Shown: piece after piece, positions 9,553 through 17,807 of the stretch | How the letters are laid out: each line of letters opens with the position of its first letter | Numbering within the stretch: position 1 is the first letter of the stretch | DNA from: JBKEBQ01 sp047973225 | Lineage (GTDB): Bacteria; Bacillota_I; Bacilli_A; Erysipelotrichales; Erysipelotrichaceae | Length of the DNA stretch: 64,000 nt | Assembly: GCA_047973225.1 (NCBI GenBank) | Contig: JBKEBQ010000017.1 | Location: 1 to 64,000, forward strand | Direction of reading: 5' to 3' | Position numbers and translations under genes: made by a program | Notes under the pieces: model-generated | The model's database searches: none | What the model saw: only the letters and a program-made list of their open reading frames with translations | Told to the model about the DNA's origin: nothing

Positions 9553-9687
9553 GTGAAGAGAACATATCAACCGAATAAAAGAAAACATCAAAAAACTCAC
9601 GGGTTTAGAGCTCGTATGAAAACATCAAATGGACGTAATGTATTAGCAAGAAGACGTGCAAGAGGAAGAAAAGTTTTATCAGCTTAA
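9553..9687 (+). CDS. rpmH: 50S ribosomal protein L34
   Basis: Forty-four residues, starting at GTG (9553) and reading MKRTYQPNKRKHQKTHGF, then RARMKTSNGRNVLARRRARG, which is the whole L34 family consensus. TTGGAGGTGACTCTT before the GTG provides a strong ribosome binding site. L34 is a small basic protein of the large subunit. The gene is divergent from dnaA across oriC and heads the unit with rnpA, yidC and jag. Confidence 0.97.
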   Translation: MKRTYQPNKRKHQKTHGFRARMKTSNGRNVLARRRARGRKVLSA

Positions 9688-9732
9688 AAATATCTCGGTT
9701 GAGGTATTTTTATTTTTATGATAGGAGGTACA

Positions 9733-10065
9733 ATGAAAAAAAAGTATCGAATTAAAAGTTCTATAGAATTTACTTCTATTATAAAGTATAAAAATTTTTA
9801 TCATAGAGAAGGAATTGTTCTTTATGTAAAACCAAAAAAGGAAGTTTGTTCAAGAATAGGTATAACAGTTAAAAATAAGGTTGGAAATGCCGTTATTCGA
9901 AATAAAGTAAAGAGACAAATACGGATGATGGTAAAAGAAATTTATAAATTTGATGAGGAATTTGATTCAATTTTATTAATAAAAGAAAAATATTTAAAAA
10001 ATAGTTATGAAAACAATAAAAATAACTTGGAAAGATTATATAAACAAGTTAAAATAAAGAAGTAG
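9733..10065 (+). CDS. rnpA: Ribonuclease P protein component
   Basis: Protein subunit of RNase P, which removes 5' leaders from pre-tRNAs together with the rnpB RNA (not in this window). The 110 residues show the RNR signature in AVIRNKVKRQIRMMVKE, the RNA-binding core of the family, and the N-terminal KKKYRIKSSIEF. An upstream ATG at 9718 is in frame, but AGGAGGT directly before the ATG at 9733 decides for the shorter form. It follows rpmH in the usual order. Confidence 0.95.
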   Translation: MKKKYRIKSSIEFTSIIKYKNFYHREGIVLYVKPKKEVCSRIGITVKNKVGNAVIRNKVKRQIRMMVKEIYKFDEEFDSILLIKEKYLKNSYENNKNNLERLYKQVKIKK

Positions 10066-10090
10066 ATTTTTTTTAGAAAAGAGGATAAAA

Positions 10091-10993
10091 ATGATTAAAA
10101 TAAAAAATATGATGAGGGATAATAAAAAAATATTATTAATGAGTGTTTTCTTATTAATTTTCTTAACTGCCTGTGTATCAAGACAATCAGATGGTACTAT
10201 TCATCCAGATGATGTTATTGGATTGGATTTACCATTCAGTGAAAGTTTTTCGGATAGTTGGTTTAATATTATTGTTTGGCCAATAACCCAGTTGATTAAT
10301 ATTGTAGCAAAATATAGTGATGCAGGTATTGGGATTTTTGTAGTTACTATATTATTGAATTTTGGTACAGCAGCGATGTCGATTAAATCACAAGTTGCAA
10401 ATCAAAAAATGCAAATGATTCAGCCAGAGATTCAAAAAATACAAGCAAAATATAAAGATAAAAAAGACCAAAATTCGCAAATGAGAATGTATCAAGAAAC
10501 ACAAACTTTATATAAAAAATATACTATTAATCCAATGGGAACTTTATTAACAACGTTTATTCAATTTCCTATCATCATCGCTGTATACCAAGCGGTATTA
10601 AGATCAGAAGCGGTAATTGAAGGTTCTTTTTTAGGAATTAATTTAACACATACTCCAATGAGTGCATTCACAAATTTCTCAAATGAAAGTTTACCAGTTA
10701 TTATTATATTTATTGCGATGGCAGTTTTTCAATTTATATCATTTAAGATTCCACAAATGTTATCAAAACGTAGAAAAGAAAGAAATCATATCAAAACGAA
10801 AGAGTATGCGCAACCAAAACAAAAGGGTGGTATGCAAAATAGCATGAATATGATGATGTATTTTTCGGTAGGAATGGTTGTTGTATTCGCGATTAATTGG
10901 CCATTAGGGATGTCATTGTATTGGTTAATTTCATCATTTACAAGAATAGCGCAAAACATCATAGTAGATAAATTCTTTATTAAAGATATTTAA
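10091..10993 (+). CDS. yidC: Membrane protein insertase YidC/OxaA (lipoprotein form)
   Basis: Inserts and folds membrane proteins alone or with SecYEG. The N-terminus is a lipoprotein signal with lipobox LTAC (Cys28), as in Bacillus SpoIIIJ. Five membrane segments follow, around residues 55-85, 150-170, 200-220 and 255-290. The conserved cytoplasmic hairpin lies between the first two, and the pattern NPMGTLLTTFIQFPIIIAVYQ (split here by family consensus) marks the 60KD_IMP domain. Length 300 is typical of Gram-positive forms. It follows rnpA by 25 bp with GAGGA as ribosome binding site. Confidence 0.95.
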   Translation: MIKIKNMMRDNKKILLMSVFLLIFLTACVSRQSDGTIHPDDVIGLDLPFSESFSDSWFNIIVWPITQLINIVAKYSDAGIGIFVVTILLNFGTAAMSIKSQVANQKMQMIQPEIQKIQAKYKDKKDQNSQMRMYQETQTLYKKYTINPMGTLLTTFIQFPIIIAVYQAVLRSEAVIEGSFLGINLTHTPMSAFTNFSNESLPVIIIFIAMAVFQFISFKIPQMLSKRRKERNHIKTKEYAQPKQKGGMQNSMNMMMYFSVGMVVVFAINWPLGMSLYWLISSFTRIAQNIIVDKFFIKDI

Positions 10994-11008
10994 GATAGGA
11001 GGTTCTCA

Positions 11009-11623
11009 ATGAAACAATATACAGGAAAAAGTATTGAAGAAGTTTTACAAGCCATTGCAGATGAGAAAAATGTTAAAACAGAAGATATTACATATAATGT
11101 TATTGAAGAGAAATCAGGATTTTTAGGTGTGGGTAAAGAAATTACCATTGAAGCATATACCAAAGTAGACATTATGGATTATATCTATGACTATCTTCAA
11201 TTATATTTTGAAAATATTAAAATGGATATAGAGATTATGATTGATGATGTTGAAGGTTTTTATAAAATTAATATTAATACTTCAAACAATGCAATTATCA
11301 TTGGTAAAGAAGGAAAAACTTTACAAGCACTAAATAATGTTGTAAAATCTGTAACTTCTAGTCATTTTAAAACAAGAGTTGGATTATTGATTGACGTAAA
11401 TGGATATAAAGAAGTTCGTTACCAAAAAGTATGTAGAGTTGCAGAAAGAGTGGCAAAAAGCGTGATTCGTTCTAAAACAGATGCAGTATTGGATCCAATG
11501 CCAAGTGATGAGAGAAAGGCAATTCATAATTATTTACAAAATTTTAAGAAGATTAAAACTATTTCTGAAGGTGAAGGAAACCAAAGAAAATTGAAAATAT
11601 ATTATGATGAAAAGAAAGATTAA
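11009..11623 (+). CDS. khpB: RNA-binding protein Jag/KhpB
   Basis: Cytoplasmic RNA-binding protein linked to cell division and elongation control. Three domains are visible: Jag-N (residues 1-50, with EKSGFLGVGKEITIEA), a KH-like domain with the loop IGKEGKTL (98-105), and a C-terminal R3H domain (from about 145, with SDERKAIHNYLQNF and EGEGNQRKLKI). AGGAGGTTCTCA precedes the ATG. It is the last gene of the rpmH operon and is closed by a terminator. The usual downstream genes mnmE, mnmG and rsmG are absent. Confidence 0.93.
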   Translation: MKQYTGKSIEEVLQAIADEKNVKTEDITYNVIEEKSGFLGVGKEITIEAYTKVDIMDYIYDYLQLYFENIKMDIEIMIDDVEGFYKININTSNNAIIIGKEGKTLQALNNVVKSVTSSHFKTRVGLLIDVNGYKEVRYQKVCRVAERVAKSVIRSKTDAVLDPMPSDERKAIHNYLQNFKKIKTISEGEGNQRKLKIYYDEKKD

Positions 11624-11638
11624 ATCTTTCTTTTTTTT
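11611..11638 (+). terminator. Terminator of the rpmH-jag operon
   Basis: AAAGAAAGAT and ATCTTTCTTT form a 10-base stem with a TAA loop, followed by eight T. The loop contains the jag stop codon. Confidence 0.8.
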
Positions 11639-11655
11639 CTTTGTGAAAAGTGTAG

Positions 11656-11661
11656 TATAAT
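11656..11661 (+). promoter_or_regulatory. -10 element next to the radical SAM gene start
   Basis: TATAAT ends nine bases before the ATG at 11671 and there is no purine-rich ribosome binding site between. Transcription would start about two to three bases before the ATG, so the mRNA is probably leaderless. Confidence 0.55.
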
Positions 11662-11670
11662 AAATAGTAT

Positions 11671-12786
11671 ATGAAATCACTATTCGTATTGATAAAGCCT
11701 TCTTCATCTTTATGCAATGCTACTTGTAGTTATTGTTTTTATGAAGATATTAGTAAGCATCGAAAAGAGAAACATCAAGGTTTTTTACAAATGGATTGTG
11801 TCCAATCAATTATTGAAAAAACCTTATCTCATAAAAAATATACGCAGGTAGTTTTTTGTTTTCAGGGTGGTGAGCCTCTTCTTATAGGCTATGATTTTTA
11901 TGAGCAATTTATTTATAGCGTTGAACGAAAAAAAGCAGATGTTCAAGTTAGTTATAGTATTCAAACAAATGGTTTTTTACTCGATGATGCATTTTGTAAG
12001 TTGTTTAAACAGCATGATTTTTTAGTAGGAATTTCATTGGATGGTATCCAAAAAACCAACGATATGACGAGATTTTTAAATGTAGAAAAATGCGGAAGTT
12101 TCACTGTAGTTATGGGTAAGATAGCATTGTTGAAAAGTTATGAAATACCATTTAATATTTTAAGTGTACTATCGGCTTCTTTATATAAATGTGCAAAACA
12201 AATATATAATTTTTATAAAAAGGAACAGTTTGCGTTTATACAATTTATCCCGTGTCTTCCCAATTTAGGGGTAAGTGAAAATGAAGGATCATGTTTACCG
12301 AATATGTATGGAACTTTTTATCGTGAATTATTTTCTTTTTGGTTTGAAGATTTAAAAAAAGGAAATTATATGAGTATTCGTTTGTTTGATGATATTATGT
12401 TAATTTTTAGAGGACAAAAACCAAGTCAATGCGGGATGTTAGGAAACTGTGAAGTACAATGTGTAATGGAGGCTGATGGTAGTCTATATCCTTGTGATTT
12501 TTATGTTTTGGATGAATATAAATTGGGAAATATAAAAAAAGATGTGATTGATAATGTCATTGTAAGTGATGTAGCAAAATCTTTTATAGATGAAAAAACG
12601 ACACTTGCCGATATTTGTATGAAATGTAAATTTGAAAAGATATGCGGAGGTGGCTGTAAGCGTCAAAGAGATACTTTTCTTAGCAATGAATATTGTGGAA
12701 AACAGGAAATATATACGCTGATATATGATCGATATAGGGAGATAGAAGAAGCTTTATATAAGATAGAAAGGACAATGTATAAATGA
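11671..12786 (+). CDS. Anaerobic sulfatase-maturase-type radical SAM/SPASM enzyme
   Basis: Predicted to convert an active-site Cys or Ser of a sulfatase to formylglycine. The radical SAM cluster motif is C15-x3-C19-x2-C22 in SLCNATCSYCFY, with FQGGEPLL and SIQTNG following. The SPASM half has two further cluster sets: Cys254, Cys260, Cys264 and Cys275, then Cys316, Cys319, Cys325 and Cys329 in CMKCKFEKICGGGC. Asp276 (PCDFY) matches the catalytic base of the clostridial enzyme. Length 371 is normal. No sulfatase gene lies in the window; it could modify a distant sulfatase or another peptide. The stop overlaps the next start. Confidence 0.85.
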   Translation: MKSLFVLIKPSSSLCNATCSYCFYEDISKHRKEKHQGFLQMDCVQSIIEKTLSHKKYTQVVFCFQGGEPLLIGYDFYEQFIYSVERKKADVQVSYSIQTNGFLLDDAFCKLFKQHDFLVGISLDGIQKTNDMTRFLNVEKCGSFTVVMGKIALLKSYEIPFNILSVLSASLYKCAKQIYNFYKKEQFAFIQFIPCLPNLGVSENEGSCLPNMYGTFYRELFSFWFEDLKKGNYMSIRLFDDIMLIFRGQKPSQCGMLGNCEVQCVMEADGSLYPCDFYVLDEYKLGNIKKDVIDNVIVSDVAKSFIDEKTTLADICMKCKFEKICGGGCKRQRDTFLSNEYCGKQEIYTLIYDRYREIEEALYKIERTMYK

Positions 12787-13571
12787 TGATAATTTTAATT
12801 TATTCCCTACTAACCTTATTGGCCACAACCATTGGGGCAATAGCAGGATTGGGCGGTGGCGTGATTATGAAACCGTTTTTTGACTTATTAGGAATACATA
12901 GTCCAAGTATCATCGGTATATATTCATCTATGGCTGTTTTTACAATGTGTAGTGTATCTATTTATAAACAAATCAAAAATGGTGTAAAAATAAACAAAGA
13001 GGTTGTTTTATGGGTGTCTTTAGGATCTTTTATAGGGGGATTTTTCGGAGAAACAATATTTCATGCAATTGCTTCTAATGCCCAGGATATTCGAGTGATT
13101 AAGAGTATCCAAGCATTTTCATTAATGATGATGTTAATGGGCATTTTATGGTATACAAAAAATCAAGAAAAATGCCAATCATATAACATAAGCAATCCCA
13201 TTATGATTCTTATAATTGGTATTCTATTGGGGAGCGTTTCTGTTTTTTTGGGAATCGGCGGAGGACCTCTTAATGTTGCTGTATTTACATTGTTTTTTTC
13301 TTTTGCTTTAAAAGATGCAATGATTGCCTCGCTCGCAACAATCTTTTTTGCGCAAGTTTCGAAATTAGGACAAGTTATATTTACACAACAATATATTGGA
13401 ATCGATAAAAATATTCTTTTATTTATCTGTATTGCAGCGGTGTTGGGAGGTTTATTGGGAACGAAAATAAATCGCTCACAGAAGGAAAATAGTATCCGTC
13501 ATATATATATATATACATTATATTTTTTAATATTTCTATCTTTTATAAACGGGATAAAAGCATTTTTTTAA
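12783..13571 (+). CDS. TauE/SafE-family anion (sulfite/sulfonate) exporter
   Basis: Membrane protein of 262 residues with about eight hydrophobic helices and the two repeated glycine-rich loops of the family: AGLGGGVIMKPFFD near the N-terminus and LGIGGGPLNVAVF in the second half. Family members move sulfite, sulfoacetate or other anions across the membrane. Its ATG overlaps the stop of the radical SAM gene (ATGA), so the two are translationally coupled. A role in exporting sulfate or sulfite released by a sulfatase is an inference from that coupling. The gene ends before a strong bidirectional terminator. Confidence 0.82.
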   Translation: MMIILIYSLLTLLATTIGAIAGLGGGVIMKPFFDLLGIHSPSIIGIYSSMAVFTMCSVSIYKQIKNGVKINKEVVLWVSLGSFIGGFFGETIFHAIASNAQDIRVIKSIQAFSLMMMLMGILWYTKNQEKCQSYNISNPIMILIIGILLGSVSVFLGIGGGPLNVAVFTLFFSFALKDAMIASLATIFFAQVSKLGQVIFTQQYIGIDKNILLFICIAAVLGGLLGTKINRSQKENSIRHIYIYTLYFLIFLSFINGIKAFF

Positions 13572-13650
13572 GCTTTATGTGCTTGGTAAAAAGAATGAAA
13601 TGCTGGTGTTTTTTTATGAAAAAGATAAAGTGGCAAAAGTAGATAAATTG

Positions 13651-13676
13651 AAAAGTAGCTATTTATAGCTACTTTT
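13651..13676. terminator. Bidirectional terminator between convergent genes
   Basis: AAAAGTAGCTAT and ATAGCTACTTTT form a perfect 12-base stem with a two-base loop. It serves the plus-strand exporter gene and the minus-strand kinase gene. Confidence 0.8.
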
Positions 13677-13700
13677 CCTTACTCATATCAAAATTTAAGA

Positions 13701-14663
13701 TTATGATGCTTTTAAATTTTCAATAATATCTTCTGTTATTGTAAGTTTGTTTTTTTGCATAGCTAAGATAACACTTCCCTTATCAGGAGTGAGAATTGGA
13801 TCTTGCAAACATAAACCTTCTTTTTCTAGCAATAATTTCAGAGGTTCTAAAACAAATTTTTTTGCATTAAAAACACCACCACTATAAGATACTGGAGTTT
13901 GATTAGGCAATTGCAGCTGTTTTTTTATGGCAATTGCAATTTCTTTTAATTCCTGTGAAGCTTGATGAAAGAGCTTAATTGCGGGAGCATCACCCATTTC
14001 TGCCAAAGCAAATACGTATTTGGCAAGTCCCGCGATTTTAGTACGATCAAATTTCCATTCTACAACACATTCGCTTAATACTTCAGAATCAAGCGACCAT
14101 TTCATTTGTTCTTTTAGATATGTATATAGCTTAGTTTGTTTATCACGATGATCGCTTTGGCGAGAAAAAAGTAACAGTAGATTTTTTCCTAGCCAAAAAG
14201 CACTTCCTTCATCGCCACCAAAGTCGCCTCCCCAGCCACCAGAGCGAGCACTATCACCGTTTTCATTTTTTCCTAAACCAATGGAACCTGTTCCTGCAAT
14301 CAAATTGATACCTGGTTTTCCTGCAAAAGAGCCAGCCAAGGCATTTTCGGTATCATTCCCCATGGAAAGAGGAAGGTTGTGTAATCCTGCCTGCGCCTTT
14401 TCAAAGATTTTAGGAGCATCCTCTTCAATATCTCCATATCCTCCTACGGCAGCAAAAACATATACAATTTCACCAATATCGATATTTGCTTGCTGAACAC
14501 AATCCAATAACCCTTTCTCCATAACCGTTTTTACGCCATTTAATCCACATTGCCAATAATGAGAAGTACCTTGTAAAGAAGAAGCAATCTCTTTTCCTTT
14601 TGTATCGCATAAAATAAACTTTGTTTTTGTTCCACCACCATCAACACCTAAATAATAATTCAT
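13701..14663 (-). CDS. BadF/BadG-family ATPase, probable N-acetylglucosamine kinase
   Basis: ASKHA-fold ATPase of the BadF/BadG/BcrA/BcrD group, most like N-acetylglucosamine kinases. The phosphate-1 loop is GVDGGGTKTKF near residue 6, phosphate-2 is AGTGSIGLG, and SGGWGGDFGGDEGSAFWLG is the conserved substrate-side block. Length 320 fits. A longer start at 14678 exists, but GGAGGAATATTCA before the ATG at 14663 makes MNYYLG the start. It lies alone on the minus strand, against the direction of replication. The exact sugar is not shown by the sequence. Confidence 0.8.
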   Translation of the reverse strand: MNYYLGVDGGGTKTKFILCDTKGKEIASSLQGTSHYWQCGLNGVKTVMEKGLLDCVQQANIDIGEIVYVFAAVGGYGDIEEDAPKIFEKAQAGLHNLPLSMGNDTENALAGSFAGKPGINLIAGTGSIGLGKNENGDSARSGGWGGDFGGDEGSAFWLGKNLLLLFSRQSDHRDKQTKLYTYLKEQMKWSLDSEVLSECVVEWKFDRTKIAGLAKYVFALAEMGDAPAIKLFHQASQELKEIAIAIKKQLQLPNQTPVSYSGGVFNAKKFVLEPLKLLLEKEGLCLQDPILTPDKGSVILAMQKNKLTITEDIIENLKAS

Positions 14664-14850
14664 TGAATATTCCTCCATATAATATTATATTATCATAATA
14701 ATGTAGAAAGCAAAACGAAAGTATAAAAGTGAGAGTAAATAAGGTTTTAAAAAATAAAAAATTCGACTAAATTTTAATTATTAAATCGATATTACCAAAG
14801 ATTAATTCCCATTGTTTTATATCTAAAAACACAGAGCAACAAATTTTATA

Positions 14851-14879
14851 TTGCGAATTAAGAAGAGTATGCGTATAAT
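14851..14879 (+). promoter_or_regulatory. Promoter of the ars operon
   Basis: TTGCGA (14851-14856), a 17-base spacer and TATAAT (14874-14879). The transcription start would fall inside the palindrome that begins at 14881. Confidence 0.75.
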
Positions 14880-14880
14880 A

Positions 14881-14902
14881 CACATAGATAAATATCTATG
14901 TG
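14881..14902. promoter_or_regulatory. Palindromic operator upstream of arsR
   Basis: CACATAGATA, AA, TATCTATGTG is a perfect 10-2-10 palindrome directly after the -10 element and before the arsR ribosome binding site. Position and symmetry fit a site where the ArsR dimer blocks its own transcription. Confidence 0.75.
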
Positions 14903-14913
14903 AGGAGAAAAAG

Positions 14914-15207
14914 ATGACTGGAATTGATGTTGCTTTTATATGTAAAGCCCTTAGCGATGCAAATCGTTTACAAATTGTGCAGATGCTTTCTGATGGTGAA
15001 AAATGCGGGTGTAAATTGTTGGAACATTTTAATATTACGCAGCCAACCTTATCTCATCATATGAAAGTTCTTTGCGAATGTGGCTTGGTGAACAATAAAA
15101 AAAAGGGTAAATGGACTTATTATTCTTTAAATTGTGAAATTCTGGAAGGCGTGAAAGATTTTATAAAAGAGTTGACTTGTTGCAAGGAAGAAAAGAGAAG
15201 CAGTTAA
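14914..15207 (+). CDS. arsR: ArsR-family metalloregulator
   Basis: Winged-helix repressor of 97 residues. The recognition region reads ITQPTLSHHMKVL (residues 41-53) and is preceded by Cys31-Gly-Cys33, the alpha-3 arsenite-type metal site (CxC in GEKCGCKLL). The wing has GKWTYYSL. Near the end is a second thiol pair, TCCKEE. An earlier in-frame ATG at 14851 lies inside the promoter; GAGGAG before 14914 decides the start. It heads the operon with arsP, a thioredoxin-like gene and arsC, and should release the palindromic operator when arsenite or an organoarsenical binds. Confidence 0.9.
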   Translation: MTGIDVAFICKALSDANRLQIVQMLSDGEKCGCKLLEHFNITQPTLSHHMKVLCECGLVNNKKKGKWTYYSLNCEILEGVKDFIKELTCCKEEKRSS

Positions 15208-16205
15208 TGATCGGCGATTTTATTCAAAATCAAATATTAGGAATGCAATGGTTGAATGCGTTAGTTGGACAAGTGTTGACATCGTTAGGATTTGATGTTA
15301 GGGAAAAATTTGGTGGAGGTCTACAGTTTTTTATATATGATGTCGTAAAAATTGTAATTTTACTGTGCGTTTTGATTTTTTTAATTTCTTATATACAATG
15401 TTATTTTCCGCCTGAACGAAGTAAAAAAATTATGGAAAGTTTTGAAGGTGTGTGGGCAAATTTTTTAGGAGCGCTACTAGGAACGGTAACACCATTTTGT
15501 TCATGTTCATCAATTCCTTTATTTATTGGCTTTACAAGTGGAGGAATTCCGCTTGGAATTACATTTTCTTTTCTGATTTCTTCTCCTATGGTGGATTTGG
15601 GAAGCTTTCTTCTTTTGATGAGCATTTTTGGTGTAAAAGTTGCTTTGGTTTATGTTGTGGTTGGTGTTATGATCGCTGTAATTGGAGGCGTGTTAATCGA
15701 AAAGATGCACATGGAAAATCAAGTAGAAACGTTTATTCAAAATGCAAAACGTATAGAGATGGATGATGTATCCTTGACACGGAAAGAAAGATTAATGTTT
15801 GCACAAGAGCAAGTAGTTGATACGTTCAAGAAAATTTTTCCTTATATTTTGGTTGGAGTGGGAATTGGTGCTGTAATTCACAATTGGATACCAAAAAGTA
15901 TAGTAACTGAATTACTTGGAAGCAAGAATCCCTTTGGCGTTATAGTAGCGACACTTTTCGCAGTTCCCATATATGCTGATATTTTTGCTACAATTCCCAT
16001 TGCAGAGGCACTCCTTACAAAAGGGGCGATGATAGGGACGGTTTTAAGTTTTATGATGGCTGTGACTACGTTATCTTTACCATCTTTAATTATGTTAAGA
16101 AAAGTTGTTAAGCCAAAGCTATTCATCGTTTTTATTGGAATTTGTATCATTGGTATTATGTTTGTTGGTTATTTGTTTAATATATTTCAGTATGTATTCA
16201 TATAG
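15207..16205 (+). CDS. arsP: Permease of the ArsP/YraQ family
   Basis: Polytopic membrane protein of 332 residues with eight or more predicted helices. The hallmark is TVTPFCSCSSIPLFIGF in the first third, whose paired cysteines are conserved in ArsP, an exporter of trivalent methylated and aromatic arsenicals. The second half repeats the fold with FAVPIYADIFATIPIAEAL. The ATG shares one base with the arsR stop (TAATG), so translation is coupled. Other YraQ members have unknown substrates; ArsR and ArsC next to it make the arsenic assignment the best choice. Confidence 0.8.
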   Translation: MIGDFIQNQILGMQWLNALVGQVLTSLGFDVREKFGGGLQFFIYDVVKIVILLCVLIFLISYIQCYFPPERSKKIMESFEGVWANFLGALLGTVTPFCSCSSIPLFIGFTSGGIPLGITFSFLISSPMVDLGSFLLLMSIFGVKVALVYVVVGVMIAVIGGVLIEKMHMENQVETFIQNAKRIEMDDVSLTRKERLMFAQEQVVDTFKKIFPYILVGVGIGAVIHNWIPKSIVTELLGSKNPFGVIVATLFAVPIYADIFATIPIAEALLTKGAMIGTVLSFMMAVTTLSLPSLIMLRKVVKPKLFIVFIGICIIGIMFVGYLFNIFQYVFI

Positions 16206-16217
16206 GAGGATATAAAT

Positions 16218-16562
16218 ATGGTATTTTTTAGAAAGAAAAAAGCAGAAAACGAAAAAAAACATTGCGGTATTGGGGGTGCACACACAAAAAAAATAGGTGA
16301 TAAAAAGCACCAGCAAAAAGTTGAAATAAAGATATTGGGTTCAGGTTGCATGAAATGCAATGAACTTGAAAAAATTACCAAGATCGCACTTTTAGAGCTT
16401 AAAATGAGTGCAGAAATTGAGCATATAAGTGATTTTTCCCAAATTGCAGCATATGGCGTTATGAAAACACCGGCACTTGTTATTGATGGTAGAGTGGTGA
16501 GTTATCAAAAACGGCTAAAAATACAAGATATTACGGATATCCTTAGAAAAGAAAGAGGTTAA
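16218..16562 (+). CDS. Thioredoxin-like small redox-active disulfide protein
   Basis: The C-terminal 75 residues match the small redox disulfide proteins (thioredoxin fold): KILGSGCMKCNELE with a CxxC active site, then YGVMKTPALVIDGRVVS, where the cis-proline loop is TPAL. The N-terminal 35 residues are lysine-rich and hydrophilic, with an extra Cys-Gly-Ile-Gly. Such proteins often accompany ArsP permeases and may supply reducing power or carry the thiol-bound metalloid. AGGAGGATATAAAT precedes the ATG, 12 bp after arsP. The exact role is inferred. Confidence 0.78.
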   Translation: MVFFRKKKAENEKKHCGIGGAHTKKIGDKKHQQKVEIKILGSGCMKCNELEKITKIALLELKMSAEIEHISDFSQIAAYGVMKTPALVIDGRVVSYQKRLKIQDITDILRKERG

Positions 16563-16563
16563 G

Positions 16564-16950
16564 ATGAAACCGAAAGTAGCTTTTGTTTGTGTTCATAATT
16601 CTTGTCGCAGTCAAATTGCAGAAGCCTTTGGAAAAAAATATGCATCTAGCAGGTATGATTTTTATTCAGCAGGAACAAAAACAAAACCACAAATCAATCC
16701 AGACGCACTTCGATTAATGAAAAAATTGTACGATATTGATATGGAAAAAACACAAAACAGCTAAACCTTTGCGCAGATACCTAAGCCAGATATTGTAATC
16801 TCGATGGGCTGTGATGTAAAGTGTTTTCATATTGGCAGAGAATTTGATGACAACTGGAGATTAAAAGATCCAACAGGAAAAAATGATGATGATTTCGTGC
16901 TGATAATACAAGAAATTAAAGATAAGATTTTTGATTTGTATAAGAAATAA
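16564..16950 (+). pseudogene. arsC: Arsenate reductase (LMW-phosphatase type), in-frame stop
   Basis: The frame begins MKPKVAFVCVHNSCRSQIAE, containing the P-loop CxxxxxR-type active site of thioredoxin-coupled ArsC and related phosphatases. It continues through SAGTKTKPQINPDALRLMKK to TQNS. A TAA at 16762-16764 then interrupts it. The same frame resumes as TFAQIPKPDIVISMGCDV, then LKDPTGKNDDDF, and ends at TAA 16948-16950, giving 129 codons, the normal length. A single base change (for example AAA or CAA to TAA) explains the stop. The 66-residue product would lack the redox cysteines (Cys in MGCDVKC). Sequencing error cannot be excluded. Confidence 0.85.
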
Positions 16951-17132
16951 AAAGAAACAATTAATCAATAAAAAAAGGCATAATAAGCTAGGTTGTAAAA
17001 GGCTAATAGTTTTTTAGGAAAAATTTGGTTGGTTTTGACATTTATTTGTGCATATTCACCTATCATTCACAAAGCAATCATATGGTAATCAAAGGAGATG
17101 TTGTATAATATAAGAAAAAGTGAGGAATTTAT

Positions 17133-17807
17133 ATGCCAAAGCTATTGATTGTGGATGACGAAGACAACATTCGTGAAATTATTAAAAAATATGCAAAGTT
17201 TGAAGGATATGATTTTGATGAAGCAAATAATGGTTTGGTTGCTATTGAGAAAGTACAAAATCAAAACAACTTTGATTTGATTATTATGGATGTCATGATG
17301 CCAGAGTTGGATGGGTTTAGTTCATCCAAAGAAATTCGAAAAACTTCAAATGTTCCGATTATTATGCTTTCTGCACGTGGTGAGGAATACGATCGCATTC
17401 ATGGATTTGATTTAGGGATTGACGATTATGTGGTAAAACCGTTTTCTCCAAAAGAATTGATGATGCGGATTGCCGCAATTTTGAAGCGAGCAAATCGAGA
17501 AGATGAAAAAGAACTTTTTGTATATCAAGATTTCCAAGTAAATTTTGCAGCTAGAATCGTGAGCATTGCCAATGAAAGAATTGAATTGGCGCCTAAAGAA
17601 TACGATTTATTGTTTTATCTTATTCAAAATAAAGATATTGCGCTAACGCGAGAACAACTTATTTCCAAGGTGTGGGGATATGATTTTTTTGGTGATGATC
17701 GAACCCTAGATACGCATGTTAAATTGTTGCGTCGTAAACTCGCTAAGTACCGAGATACAATTACTACATTGAGGGGAGTTGGTTATCGTTTTGAAATTAA
17801 AGAATAG
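17133..17807 (+). CDS. OmpR/PhoB-family response regulator
   Basis: The receiver domain (1-115) has the acidic pair DDED at 8-11, phosphorylated Asp53 in IIMDVMMPELDG, and Lys102 in VVKPFSP. The C-terminal winged helix ends with the typical RTLDTHVKLLRRKL and GVGYRFE. Length 224 is normal. AAGTGAGG precedes the ATG, and a TATAAT lies at 17104. It overlaps the sensor kinase gene, forming a standard pair. The target is unknown. It is not WalR by context, since the kinase lacks a PAS domain and the walHI genes are not present. Confidence 0.92.
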   Translation: MPKLLIVDDEDNIREIIKKYAKFEGYDFDEANNGLVAIEKVQNQNNFDLIIMDVMMPELDGFSSSKEIRKTSNVPIIMLSARGEEYDRIHGFDLGIDDYVVKPFSPKELMMRIAAILKRANREDEKELFVYQDFQVNFAARIVSIANERIELAPKEYDLLFYLIQNKDIALTREQLISKVWGYDFFGDDRTLDTHVKLLRRKLAKYRDTITTLRGVGYRFEIKE

